A DNA stretch of 64,000 nt from Pseudomonadota bacterium (GTDB lineage Bacteria > Pseudomonadota > Alphaproteobacteria > Rhodobacterales > Rhodobacteraceae), in NCBI GenBank assembly GCA_038533575.1, contig JBCAYL010000001.1:1268226-1332225 (forward strand), written 5' to 3'. Positions 18,901 to 26,654 of the stretch are shown here, one piece after another. The translations under genes and the position numbers were made by a program. How positions within the stretch are numbered: the stretch's first letter is position 1; the number at the start of each line of letters is the position of its first letter. Below the pieces are notes generated by a model. That model searched no databases. It saw only the letters and a list, made by a program, of their open reading frames with translations, and had not been told where the DNA came from.

Positions 18901-19814
18901 CCGTCGGGGCTCCCCCCGGACGCTTCGAAATCGCCCATCGCACCGATATCGACGGAGAAGGTGAGCGCCGTGAAGCCCGATACGTCAAATTCCCATTCAG
19001 CGCGCGCCTCGCCCGAGGGATTGTCACCATTGTCGATGTCCACGATGCCGAAGAACGTATCGACATTGCTCTCGTCGATGATCCCCTGGGTGTCGCCTGT
19101 GAAAATCGAGGCAGAGTCATCGTAGACGGCGAACGGCCCGTCCGGGCGCTGAAGGACGCCGAACGCGTCCCCAGCGCTGGCGAAGGCGGGCGCGAAATTC
19201 GTGAAGCTCAGGAGGTTCTGGTCGGCGCTGTTGCGCAGGTCGAAGGCAATGAGTTCCGGCTCAGGATCTCCCACGGTGAAAGGCCCGGTGGGCTGCACGA
19301 CGCGGGTGCTGTTCGATCCGGACCAATTCGACGGGTCATTGATGGCAGCCTGCAGTTCCTCGCGCGTTCCGCTCGTAATCCCGACATAGACGGCGTTGTC
19401 GACCTCCGGGATCGCCACCGCGCTCTGCCCGAGGACAAGCCCTGTCGGCAGCGCCGAGGTGTTGGAAGAGGTCGCGTCCTCCTCGTAGATGCTGCCATTG
19501 GAATGGATCGAGGCGATGAAGGACGGGCTCGTGGCGTCGCCCTGGTAGGCGTGGATCTGGTCGCCCAATGCCGAGAAGGCGACGCCGCTGACGGCCGGGA
19601 TGACGACCGTGCCGGCGGAAAGATCGCCCGGCGCGGCCCAGGTGAAGGTCCCCTCGGTATCGCGGAACGCACCAAGCGACAGCCACCCGTTATCGGTAAA
19701 GCTGATCTCGGTCCCTGCGGTGATATCGGTCAGGAGGACAAACGAGAACTCGTCCGGGTTGTCGAAGTTGAAGCCGGTGAAGGCGATATCGCCCGCGAAA
19801 AGCGTCGTCGGCAT
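15960..19814 (-). CDS. Large extracellular endonuclease/exonuclease/phosphatase-domain protein (ExeM/NucH type)
   Basis: A 1284-residue, strongly acidic multidomain protein. The N-terminal 1-200 region is beta-rich (start TTLFAGDIAFTGFNFDNPDE), followed by a beta-sandwich. A Calx-beta-like domain lies around 410-510 (VTIEISTGPDLDVVPATLTF), then an OB-like nucleic-acid region. The EEP nuclease domain spans about 806-1100, with catalytic-type motifs TYNVLNL, GLQEV, NNHFSSKG, LGDFNEFE and SDHDPI. About 180 C-terminal residues form another beta domain. Expected role: degradation of extracellular DNA for phosphate or biofilm turnover. There is no N-terminal Sec signal, so a type I route with a C-terminal signal is possible, though no RTX nonapeptide repeats are visible. 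The plus strand carries an even longer open frame over the same bases, which is a composition shadow. Confidence 0.87.
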   Translation of the reverse strand: MPTTLFAGDIAFTGFNFDNPDEFSFVLLTDITAGTEISFTDNGWLSLGAFRDTEGTFTWAAPGDLSAGTVVIPAVSGVAFSALGDQIHAYQGDATSPSFIASIHSNGSIYEEDATSSNTSALPTGLVLGQSAVAIPEVDNAVYVGITSGTREELQAAINDPSNWSGSNSTRVVQPTGPFTVGDPEPELIAFDLRNSADQNLLSFTNFAPAFASAGDAFGVLQRPDGPFAVYDDSASIFTGDTQGIIDESNVDTFFGIVDIDNGDNPSGEARAEWEFDVSGFTALTFSVDIGAMGDFEASGGSPDGFRILASLDGAPEVELFASNVDEGATQTYTLESGTEVTLDDPLLVDGTALSNVLQTFSAGIAGAGSVLTIALEASGDGGTEAVALQNLEITGVADGSGPQPAVLLSDLSLVADEGDPLGDAYEVTLATAPSAPVTIEISTGPDLDVVPATLTFDAENFATPQVVSVTAVDDDLPELAEIVDIDHTVSSDDADYDGLAVPVVEVAVSASDIEFVSIYEIQGAGHVSEFVLGDGQSVQDFFATLPEDTLNILGEFVTTEGVVTATDSNGFYLQDATGDGDDATSDAIFVFTGARPSVAEGDAITITAQVAEFFPGDTDSRNLPTTQLTNVSEITVESTGNALPTAVRLGEDPGERSVPNTSIDDDAFTAYEPGEDGIDFFESLEGMLVTATDLVAVSGTNRFGEIYAVADGGAGATGLSDRGTLNISPDDFNPEKIQIDEDSGIFDFDLPEVNAGDALGDMTGVVNYSFGYFEILPTMDFTATVEPGPLTAETTELTGSANELTVATYNVLNLDPNDGDGDTDVADGRFDAIAAQIVGNLGSPDIVGLQEVQDNNGSSNDGTTSASETLALLAAAIEAAGGPSYAVIDNTFITDNASGGQPGGNIRTAFLYNPDRVDLVEGSVQTIGGQGEGEAFEGARLPLVAEFAFNGETVTVVNNHFSSKGGSAPILGIEQDFTARQEDVSVNGSLDERQAQSRAVQDFVEGLAPGANVAVLGDFNEFEFVSPVLELETNSGLNNLTNDIDEDERYSFIFQGNSQSLDHILVSDSLDETAEVDIVHVNSEFAATASRASDHDPIVARFFLPGTETLAVELESKGFFRSVASELIDGVVVDTDRIGALRNELRFTDVGIDVNAIDPTDPELLTILKGQIGIRSLDDGFFGRDTRAVDGDEALSFSLRDSAREAVEFEFSFGSKTREALVEVAFFDEGALVGTLAADAADGDFSGDLGRSTFDEVRLSALDGTEFTVDSFVFTVVEDEIFV

Positions 19815-20114
19815 GAGAGTCTCCCGTCTGAGTGGCGCCGCAAGGGCTCAGCATGAGTCGTGGTGAGCGCTAATCGGCGCGCATCCCCGATGGTCACGCG
19901 ATTCAGTAGCTGTCCAATGCAACTCTTTTAAGAAGCGGCATGTCTTCCCGTCATTTCAAGGTGCTTGAACCTGGTCATACGGTCATGCGGACGAAGCCCC
20001 TGCTCTCAGGAAGAGCGCGTCGCCGAAAGACCGTCGCGCGCAGCGCTAGTGCACCTCGCTGCGAGCACGCCCCTGTGCCCAGGTGAGCGTCGAGGCCGGC
20101 CGCTCGCGTCGTCT
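19815..20114. other. 300 bp intergenic region upstream of the nuclease gene
   Basis: No gene seen. It holds a perfect palindrome TTCAAG-GTG-CTTGAA at 19955-19969 and, a few bases on, a tandem pair GGTCATAC GGTCATGC. It must contain the nuclease promoter (minus strand); no convincing -35/-10 pair was recognised. The palindrome is a candidate operator. Confidence 0.4.
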
Positions 20115-21065
20115 CTAGATCGGCGTTGAGGGGAGCCCCATGGCCCGCCAGGCTGTGATGCCTCCCGCGAGGCTCCGCGCATCCACCCCGTGCTCTCGAA
20201 GCTGCTTGGCGGCCTTCTGGCTCACCCAGAAACCGTACATGCAGTAGACGACCACGGGCCTGTCCTTCGGCATCTCAGCCGCCCACCTCGCGACATCGAA
20301 CGAGTCCCGCCAGTCCGTCGTCATGATGCGGCGCGTGTAGCGCTCCCGGTCGTCCTCGTGGCGCACGTCAAGGACGAGTATGTCTTCCCCGCTTTCAAGC
20401 CTGTCCGAGAGCTCCACGACCGAGATCTGCGTCCCATCGCACGCCTCCACGGGATCCGCCGCGCCTAGCAAGCGGAACCGATCCGCAATCCGGCCCCAAT
20501 GAATGCTCCTCAGGAACGCCGCGAGGAAGCCTGCACGATCCTCGCCGAAATCAGCCCCATAGGCCCGCGCGTCCAGATCGACCGCCAAGAGCGGCACCGC
20601 GTCCAGAGCGGCCTGCGCCGCGTCCTCGAGAACAAGGTTCATGAGACGATGGAACCGGTTTGACCACGCCAACACCCCCCATCCCCCCGGCGCGGTCTGC
20701 ACGAGCGCCACGAAGTCCGAACGCCAATTCTCGAGGGTACCAAAGCTCTCCTCAACGGCGCGTCTTAAACGATCGTCATTCAATGGCGCTCCACCGTCCT
20801 CTGCCAGCGACGCGAGGTAGATCTCGTGGAGAATGATGGCATTCGAGACACGGAGCAGGTCCTTGCGGAGCTCCGGGTTTAACGGATCCGACGCGAGGCC
20901 CGCCTCGATCACGTTCAGGCGCCGGACGGCACCGCCGTAGATCTCCTCGTAGTAGTGCTCGAGCATCTCCGGCGAGAAGCCTTCGATCTTGTGCGCCTTG
21001 AACGGGAGGCCCGTCACGAAGTGTTTTGAGTGCGCCCCCGGGGGAGCTGCGATGCCTCTTTCCAT
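20115..21065 (-). CDS. Degenerate Fe/Mn-SOD domain fused to a rhodanese domain (ChrC-like)
   Basis: A 316-residue protein. Residues 15-205 follow the Fe/Mn superoxide dismutase fold (LPFKAHKIEGFSPEMLEHYY, GGWGVLAWSNRFHRL, PLLAVDLDARAYGADF). Residues 212-316 are a rhodanese domain with active-site loop Cys275 (VYCMYGFWVS). Aligned by eye to E. coli SodB, the second His ligand (His80) and the Asp ligand (Asp163) are kept. The first His position falls on Tyr38 (a His is one residue earlier) and the last His is Arg167, so true dismutase activity is doubtful. It is third in the operon after chrB and chrA (38 bp downstream), matching the place of chrC in chromate operons. An AAAGGAAAGG box precedes the ATG. 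Likely role: sulphur/thiol or oxidative damage handling during chromate stress, inferred. Confidence 0.8.
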   Translation of the reverse strand: MERGIAAPPGAHSKHFVTGLPFKAHKIEGFSPEMLEHYYEEIYGGAVRRLNVIEAGLASDPLNPELRKDLLRVSNAIILHEIYLASLAEDGGAPLNDDRLRRAVEESFGTLENWRSDFVALVQTAPGGWGVLAWSNRFHRLMNLVLEDAAQAALDAVPLLAVDLDARAYGADFGEDRAGFLAAFLRSIHWGRIADRFRLLGAADPVEACDGTQISVVELSDRLESGEDILVLDVRHEDDRERYTRRIMTTDWRDSFDVARWAAEMPKDRPVVVYCMYGFWVSQKAAKQLREHGVDARSLAGGITAWRAMGLPSTPI

Positions 21066-21103
21066 GTCCTTTCCTTTCGCCAAGTTTTTTGGGTTGAGAG
21101 TGT

Positions 21104-22396
21104 TCAGAGGATCATCCGCCCCGCTGCACCGAGGACCGCCGCCACGAGAAGGATCCTGACGACGCCCCAATGCAGGCGAAATGCGAGGAGGGAGCAAAGC
21201 AGGAACAGTCCCACCGCGAGCCACTCGATGGTCGCGAGATCGGGGCGCCACAGCGTGACCGGGCCGATGGTGTCCCGCATGACGCGTCCGAAAAGCACGT
21301 GCAGCGCGAACCAGAGGGAGAGGTTCAGAATGACGCCCACGACGGCCGCCGTGATGGCCTTCAGGGCACCGCGCAGGCGTGGCTGCCCGGAGATCCAATC
21401 GATGTACGGAGCGCCCACGAAGATCCAGAGGAAACAGGGGGCAAACGTGACCCAGAGCACCACCAAAGCCGCCCCGAGCCCGAGGCCGATCCCGCCCTCC
21501 TTGAACCCGGCCAGAAACCCGACGAACTGCGTGACGAGGATGAGCGGGCCGGGTGTCGTTTCGGCCAGCCCGAGCGCATCGATCATTTCATCCGCGGTGA
21601 GCCAGCTGTACTGCACCACGACATCCTGCGCCATGTAGGCGAGGACGGCGTAGGCGCCGCCGAACGTGACGACCGCCAGCGTCGAGAAGAACGTGGCGGC
21701 CTCCACGAGGATCTCCGGGGCACCGAGCCACCAGAGGAAGAAGAGTGGCGCCAGCCAGATCACGAGCCAAAGCAGGGTCGTCCCAAGCGTCTGCCGGACG
21801 GTGACCGCCACGCGTTGGGCAGGAAACTGGCCCTCACGCTCTACCCCGGCAGCCCAGCCAACAAGCGCTGCTGCGATAACGATCAACGGATAGGGAACCG
21901 AGAGAAAGAAAATCCCCACAAACGCGCTTGCCGCGATGACCCAATGCGCCCACCGCGAAAGGGCCTTCTTCGCGACGCGCAACAGGGCCTCCACCACGAT
22001 CACGAGAACCGCGGCCTTGATGCCGTAAAGCAGCGCCTCCATCAGCCCCACGTCACCGTAGTGGCCATAAAGGCTCGCCAGCACCATGATGACGGCGGCG
22101 CCGGGCAGCACGAAGAAAAGCCCGGCGATCAACCCGCCCAGCGCCCCGTGGAGCCTCCAGCCCGCATAGGTGGCCAGCTGCATGGCCTCCGGTCCCGGCA
22201 GCAGCATGCAAAAGCTCAGGGCGTTGAGGAATTGCTGCTCCGAGAGCCATGCCCGCTCCTCGACGATCTCCCTGTGCATGAGCGCGATCTGTGCGGCAGG
22301 TCCTCCGAAGGACAGGATGCCGATCCTCCACCACACCGGCGCGGCCTCGGCGAGAGAAGGACGGTTTTCCGCTGCGGCGTCGCTTGCGCCGGTCAT
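21104..22396 (-). CDS. chrA: Chromate efflux transporter ChrA (two-domain)
   Basis: A 430-residue inner-membrane protein of the CHR family with two homologous halves. The N-half has FGGPAAQIALMHREIVEE and LPGPEAMQLATYAGW; the C-half has TFGGAYAVLAYMAQ and ETTPGPLILVTQFVGF. About 10-12 hydrophobic segments are visible, and the length matches long-chain ChrA (about 400). It expels chromate and may also affect sulphate-type anions. The start codon overlaps the chrB stop (ATGA). A second paralogue with near-identical signature stretches lies at 42349-43596. Confidence 0.92.
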   Translation of the reverse strand: MTGASDAAAENRPSLAEAAPVWWRIGILSFGGPAAQIALMHREIVEERAWLSEQQFLNALSFCMLLPGPEAMQLATYAGWRLHGALGGLIAGLFFVLPGAAVIMVLASLYGHYGDVGLMEALLYGIKAAVLVIVVEALLRVAKKALSRWAHWVIAASAFVGIFFLSVPYPLIVIAAALVGWAAGVEREGQFPAQRVAVTVRQTLGTTLLWLVIWLAPLFFLWWLGAPEILVEAATFFSTLAVVTFGGAYAVLAYMAQDVVVQYSWLTADEMIDALGLAETTPGPLILVTQFVGFLAGFKEGGIGLGLGAALVVLWVTFAPCFLWIFVGAPYIDWISGQPRLRGALKAITAAVVGVILNLSLWFALHVLFGRVMRDTIGPVTLWRPDLATIEWLAVGLFLLCSLLAFRLHWGVVRILLVAAVLGAAGRMIL

Positions 22397-23217
22397 CCGC
22401 CTGCCCTCTTCGATGCGGCAAGCCAGTCATGCCCTTCATCGGTGGCATCACGCGCCCAGCGATAGAACGCGTCGTAGAGGACCATGCCCGCGGCGAGCTG
22501 TTCGAGATCGTCACGGTACATGCGGGAAAGGCCAAGTGAGGCGGCGAGGAGACCGGCGGCCTCGGGCGCCAGTCCGTGCCGGTTCGTATCCGCTCCGCGC
22601 ACGATGACCGCCAGCCTCTCGAGCGCCTCGTGCCCGAGACCGAATTCCTCGATCATGGTGTCGAACGTGCACCTGTCGCCGCGATGGCTCCAGAAGACGT
22701 CCTCGATGTCGAAGGGCGTCGCGTTGAACCGCTCGGCGACGCTCCTGACCTGCGACGGCGCGACAAAGAGAAATCTCGCATGCGGATCCACGAAGCGCCT
22801 GAGGAGCCACGGGCAGGCGATCCTGTCGATCTTCGGTCGATGCCGCGTCACCCAGATCGTGCACCCCTTGGCATCCCGGGGCGGCAAGCGGTGCGCGTGC
22901 ACCATGGGAAGGCCCGCATCCCTCCAGGCAAACTGCCCACCTTCGAGGAGCTCGGCCTCCACGCCTGACGCGCGCAGATGCACGGCGACGCCCTGGCTGA
23001 TCTTCAATCCTTTCTGGCAGTAGACGACCACGGATCGGCCCGCGACATGCCCGGCGAGATCGGGGGCGTCTTGCCACGCATGACGCGTGGCACCGGGGAT
23101 CAAGTACGAGTCCGCCTCGAAGTCTTCATCCAGGCGCACATCCAACAGGACGGGGCAGTCAGGAGTGCCGACGAGGCGGGCGAGCGTTGAGACGGGGATT
23201 TCATTGTATGACGCCAA
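22393..23217 (-). CDS. chrB: Chromate resistance protein ChrB with N-terminal rhodanese domain
   Basis: A 274-residue protein. Residues 5-105 are a rhodanese domain (CPVLLDVRLDEDFEADSYLI; active-site Cys67 in VVYCQKGLKIS). Residues 115-270 are the ChrB C-terminal domain (WVTRHRPKIDRIACPWLLRR, PFDIEDVFWSHRGDRCTFD). In known operons ChrB acts as a chromate-responsive regulator or accessory resistance factor. The start was put at a TTG (23217) because a clean GGAGGG lies 9 bp upstream and the family begins near there; an in-frame GTG at 23289 would add 24 residues without homology. It is first gene of the chrB-chrA-chrC-like operon. Confidence 0.82.
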   Translation of the reverse strand: MASYNEIPVSTLARLVGTPDCPVLLDVRLDEDFEADSYLIPGATRHAWQDAPDLAGHVAGRSVVVYCQKGLKISQGVAVHLRASGVEAELLEGGQFAWRDAGLPMVHAHRLPPRDAKGCTIWVTRHRPKIDRIACPWLLRRFVDPHARFLFVAPSQVRSVAERFNATPFDIEDVFWSHRGDRCTFDTMIEEFGLGHEALERLAVIVRGADTNRHGLAPEAAGLLAASLGLSRMYRDDLEQLAAGMVLYDAFYRWARDATDEGHDWLAASKRAGG

Positions 23218-23300
23218 TAGAAGCACCCTCCACAAAGTGAATTCGAAGGATGCAAGATTGGGCTGGCGCCTCACGGGGTTCTTGCGCACCCCAGACCTTG

Positions 23301-23329
23301 TGGGTAGCTGCCCGCCCCGCGTCTGTCAA
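23301..23329 (-). promoter_or_regulatory. Candidate promoter of the chromate operon
   Basis: On the minus strand a perfect TTGACA (23329-23324) is followed after 17 bases by TACCCA (23306-23301), about 85 bp upstream of the TTG start of chrB. The -10 box is poor, which fits a regulated promoter. If used, the GTG at 23289 would lie only about 5 bases into the transcript, which favours the TTG start. Confidence 0.4.
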
Positions 23330-23356
23330 ATTTACCGCGCCGCAGATAACCGACGC

Positions 23357-23788
23357 TCACACCTCATAGCCGCGGTTCCACCAGCGATTGGGATTGTCGC
23401 GATCCTCGCTGTAGTCCGCCCGGCTCGCAAAGCCCCTGAGGACGAGGATCACCGGCTCTTCGTAGGAATGCGCGTGGCGGACGGCTTCGATCGCTTTAGC
23501 GAGCATCTTTTCATCGCCAGCCACCGTGAACGTCAAAACGCGCGCTGGCATTTGGACCGTGTCGGCCGACGCGCCGAGCTGCGAGCCGTCCTTTGGCTTG
23601 AAGAACTGGAATCCCGGACCGCTTTCGAAGGCGACGCCCTCATAGGGGCCGTAGTCGAGGCCGATCGCCGCCGTGACCGCTTCGCGAATGCGCGCATCAT
23701 CCCGATCGGCCAATTCGACCCAGACGAGCCAGGTTTCGATGAAGCTGCACGTCGAAAGAGAGGAATTCAGAGAAGTGAGCGCGTCCAT
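23357..23788 (-). CDS. Small protein with Nif3/CutA-like HSYEEP motif
   Basis: A 143-residue soluble protein. The C-terminal half contains AVRHAHSYEEPVILVLRGFA, similar to the PHEEP strand of CutA and of the Nif3 C-terminal PII-like domain, then a Trp/Asn-rich tail (NPNRWWNRGYEV). The N-terminal half contains LVWVELADRDDARIREAV, similar to the first strand and helix of the same ferredoxin-like fold. Function unknown. It is divergent from a WYL regulator, and the perfect palindrome between them probably controls it. Confidence 0.7.
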   Translation of the reverse strand: MDALTSLNSSLSTCSFIETWLVWVELADRDDARIREAVTAAIGLDYGPYEGVAFESGPGFQFFKPKDGSQLGASADTVQMPARVLTFTVAGDEKMLAKAIEAVRHAHSYEEPVILVLRGFASRADYSEDRDNPNRWWNRGYEV

Positions 23789-23834
23789 TTTCCGCCCCGA
23801 TGCAAGTGAAAATCGAGGCTAGGATAGCACCCCC

Positions 23835-23858
23835 TTACTGACACATGCGTGTCAGTAA
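23835..23858. promoter_or_regulatory. Operator palindrome between the Nif3-like gene and the WYL regulator
   Basis: TTACTGACAC-ATGC-GTGTCAGTAA is a perfect inverted repeat of two 10-base arms around 4 bases. It lies 46 bp from the minus-strand start (23788) and 34 bp from the plus-strand start (23893), so one bound dimer could control both genes. The obvious candidate protein is the HTH/WYL regulator beside it. Confidence 0.75.
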
Positions 23859-23892
23859 TGTATGGCAGCCCGGGATTTTGTCGGGGTCATTC

Positions 23893-24588
23893 ATGTCGCG
23901 CACTGCAAGATATTTCGAGATCATCCAGATCCTGCGCGCGGCCGACCGGCCCGTTCTCGCGGCGGAATTGGCCGAGGCCCTCGAGGTGTCCGTCCGAACG
24001 ATCTACCGCGATATCGCGTACTTACAGTCGCGCAATACCCCGATCCACGGCGAAACCGGCATCGGCTACGTCATGCGCCGCGGCTACGATCTCCCGGCCG
24101 TCCGCTTCAATGAGGACGAAGCGGAAGCCGTCTATCTCGGTCTCTCCATGATCGCCCGGACCGGCGATCGGGGCCTCTGGAAATCCGCGAAGAGCGCTGC
24201 GCGGAAGCTGCACGCCGTTGCCCCGGGCGTCCGCCATCTGATTACGACCGCGTGGGGCGCGACATCCTCCGATGTCGTCGATACCTCGCATGTGCGCCAC
24301 GCTCTCAGGGACGAGCGAAAGCTCGGCATAGCCTACAAGGACGTCAACGGCCAGGTGACGACCCGCACGGTCTGGCCCATCGCGCTCATCTACTACGCGG
24401 ATAGCGAAGTGTGCGTCGGTTGGTGTGAATTAAGACAAGCCATCCGGCATTTCCGGATTGATCGCATCTTGTCGCTGACACAGCTCGAGGATCGTTTCAC
24501 CGGGGCCGCAGCTTCCATTCTTTCGGAGTGGGAAGAAACACAGAAACACGATTCGGTCGATGCGCGCCCCATTCACATCGCGGATTGA
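23893..24588 (+). CDS. YafY-type HTH/WYL-domain transcriptional regulator
   Basis: A 231-residue regulator: an N-terminal HTH_11 domain (YFEIIQILRAADRPVLAAEL, VSVRTIYRDIAYLQSR, then a wing around GETGIGYVMRRGYDLP) and a WYL-type sensor domain at about 130-215 (IAYKDVNGQVTTRTVWPIAL, then a CVGWCELRQAIRHFRIDRI stretch). WYL proteins often sense nucleotides or small ligands. The start at 23893 was chosen over an upstream in-frame ATG inside the palindrome at 23845. Divergent from the Nif3/CutA-like gene; probably autoregulated through the palindrome. Confidence 0.85.
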   Translation: MSRTARYFEIIQILRAADRPVLAAELAEALEVSVRTIYRDIAYLQSRNTPIHGETGIGYVMRRGYDLPAVRFNEDEAEAVYLGLSMIARTGDRGLWKSAKSAARKLHAVAPGVRHLITTAWGATSSDVVDTSHVRHALRDERKLGIAYKDVNGQVTTRTVWPIALIYYADSEVCVGWCELRQAIRHFRIDRILSLTQLEDRFTGAAASILSEWEETQKHDSVDARPIHIAD

Positions 24589-24646
24589 TGTCTCGCAATG
24601 CTGCTGGATCGGTGTGCCTCCGTGGCCATGGCCGCCGTGCCGCCCC

Positions 24647-25579
24647 TCATCGTTCCTCGCGGTCCACCCTACCCCTTGAGATCCGCGACACACCCGGGGC
24701 TCCCGCATAGGCCCAGATGCCAATCGCCACCCCGACCACACCGATGGCTGTCCACCCGGAGAGCGCCTCGCCAAGGAGCACATAGCCTCCCAGCGCGGTC
24801 AGGGCCGGCACGACCGCGCCACTGACAGCGGCCAGGCTCGCCCCGAGATGACGAATGGCCGCGCCATAGGCGGCAAGCCCGATGAGCCCCGCGAGGATGC
24901 CCTGCGCGACGACCTGCAGCGCGATGTCAGGCCACGGCGCGTCCAGCAAGGCCGCTCCGGGCGAAATCACCCAGATCGGCACCACGAGGACGGACGACCA
25001 GAAACAGATCAAGGCAGCCCCGTGCCAGGGGTCGAGCCCACTCAGGCGAAAGGCAACCGTGTAGATCGCCCAGAACACCCCGGCCGAGAGGAACAACGCA
25101 TCGCCGAGAAGCACAGTCGCGTCAGCCTTCGCGCTGAAGAGCGTCGCGCCCACCACGCAGGCAACCCCGCACACGATGATGCAAAGGCCCGCGACACGGC
25201 CCCGCCCGAAGCGTTCGCCGAGAAAAACCGCGCTCAGAAGGGCGACGAACACCGGCATGGACCCGGGCAGAAGCGCGCCCATGTGGCTCGCGGGCGCAAA
25301 TTGCGCGCCCGCCATGCCCAAAAGTCCAAAGGGCAAGCCGCCGCCCATGACGATCGGCGAAAGCATCCAGCCGGGCCGATCGCCGGCCCAAAAGCCCTGC
25401 CGCATCAGCACAGGGCAGAGGGCAATCGCCGGGATCACGTAGCGCAGCAGCGCGAGATCGATCGGCGCCAGCGTCGTGGTGACACCGAAGCGCGTGGCGA
25501 GCTGCCAGCCCGCACCGACGGTCACGGCGATGAGCCAGGCCATTAGGCCCGCCCGCAGATCCCGGCGCGCTTCAGTCAT
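24647..25579 (-). CDS. DMT-superfamily (EamA) transporter
   Basis: A 310-residue inner-membrane protein with about ten hydrophobic segments in two EamA repeats (first around LALLRYVIPAIALCPVLM, second around GILAGLIGLAAYGAAIRHLG). It probably exports a metabolite; substrate not readable from sequence. The ATG at 25579 overlaps the end of the glutathionyl-hydroquinone reductase gene by 8 bp, so the two form an operon and the substrate may be linked to quinone or thiol detoxification. A TTG further upstream is not needed. Confidence 0.83.
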   Translation of the reverse strand: MTEARRDLRAGLMAWLIAVTVGAGWQLATRFGVTTTLAPIDLALLRYVIPAIALCPVLMRQGFWAGDRPGWMLSPIVMGGGLPFGLLGMAGAQFAPASHMGALLPGSMPVFVALLSAVFLGERFGRGRVAGLCIIVCGVACVVGATLFSAKADATVLLGDALFLSAGVFWAIYTVAFRLSGLDPWHGAALICFWSSVLVVPIWVISPGAALLDAPWPDIALQVVAQGILAGLIGLAAYGAAIRHLGASLAAVSGAVVPALTALGGYVLLGEALSGWTAIGVVGVAIGIWAYAGAPGVSRISRGRVDREER

Positions 25580-26567
25580 CGCAGGCACTTTCCATCCTGT
25601 CGTCAAAGGGGACGATGCCGCCGTCCCGCCACACCGTCAGAGGCCCGAGGCGGTCGCGGTCATGGGGCGCGGCCCAGTCATCTTCCGGCACCTCGGGCAC
25701 GATCCCGTGCGGATTGTTCTCCGTGTCGTTCAGGAAATAGCCCCTGAGGTTGGCCTCGAAGTCGCAGGTGTCCGCGATGCCGGGCCAGGAGTAGATGTCT
25801 CTCGCATAGGCCCACACGGCCGGGTACGACACGAGCCGCCGCCGCGTGCACCGGAAGAGCGGGACATAGACCGCATCGAACCGGACGAGTGTCGCGAAGA
25901 GGAAGAGATCGGCCTCGGTGATCTGCTGTCCGAGGAGGCATCGATGGTCGGCCAAATGTGCCTCCAGCCAATCGAGCGTCGCGAAGACGTCGCCGATGGC
26001 CGCGTCATAGGCCGCCTGCGCGGTGGCGAACCCGGCGCGATAGACGGCGTTGGCGAGCCCTTGGGTGATGCGCGCATTGAGGGCATCGATCTCTCGGTCC
26101 TGTGCATCAGGCGCCAGGCGCCAGCTTGCTCCGACCCGGTCGAGCGCCCGCGCGATGTGTGCCGAGCTATTGGAGAGGATCTTGCCTGCATCCTTGTCCC
26201 AGAGCACAGGCACGGTCGCCCGCCCCGTATGGGTGGGATAGGTGGCCGTGTATAGCGCGTGGACAGGTCGGATATCGCTTGGCCACTCTGCTCCGAGTCC
26301 GGTCACCGCATAGCCTTCCACCCGAGGCCCGCCCGCCAGCGCCACAGGAATGCCCTCGAGGCGCTTGAGGACCCGCACGAGCGTCGTCCTGTGGGACCAC
26401 GGGCAACTCCAGGAGGCGACGAGAACGACCCTTCCAGTGTCCCGCAATCGAGCTGCGAGCTTTTGCGCAGAGTTGGCTGGAAGGGTGGACGCCTCGCGGA
26501 TGAATGCGCCATCCTGCATGAAGCGGTCGGTATCCGCGCACCACACTCCGTCGATCAGCATGCCCAT
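25572..26567 (-). CDS. Glutathionyl-hydroquinone reductase (Xi-class glutathione transferase)
   Basis: A 331-residue protein of the YqjG/ECM4 family. The thioredoxin-like N-terminal part carries the catalytic Cys55 in SWSCPWSHRTTL. The C-terminal helical domain contains ITEADLFLFATLVRFDAVYV and the family stretch YPAVWAYARDIY. It removes glutathione from glutathionyl-hydroquinones using glutathione. AAGGGGA before the ATG is a good ribosome-binding site. Divergent from a LysR regulator (88 bp apart), which probably controls it together with the overlapping transporter gene. Confidence 0.88.
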   Translation of the reverse strand: MGMLIDGVWCADTDRFMQDGAFIREASTLPANSAQKLAARLRDTGRVVLVASWSCPWSHRTTLVRVLKRLEGIPVALAGGPRVEGYAVTGLGAEWPSDIRPVHALYTATYPTHTGRATVPVLWDKDAGKILSNSSAHIARALDRVGASWRLAPDAQDREIDALNARITQGLANAVYRAGFATAQAAYDAAIGDVFATLDWLEAHLADHRCLLGQQITEADLFLFATLVRFDAVYVPLFRCTRRRLVSYPAVWAYARDIYSWPGIADTCDFEANLRGYFLNDTENNPHGIVPEVPEDDWAAPHDRDRLGPLTVWRDGGIVPFDDRMESACDD

Positions 26568-26654
26568 GGGCGGTCCCCTTTCTCAATCATGGTAGCGAGG
26601 AGGGCCGGCGCAGTCCGTTCACAAGGACACGCTTTATGGTCTACCAAGGTCACC

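Noticed and set aside
15948..19856. A 1302-codon plus-strand open frame over the nuclease gene
   Set aside because: It mirrors the minus-strand nuclease codons in high-GC sequence, is compositionally odd and has no domain; the minus strand has clear EEP motifs.
20115..24588. Chromate block as a mobile element
   Set aside because: No transposase, integrase or flanking repeats seen; base composition resembles the surroundings.
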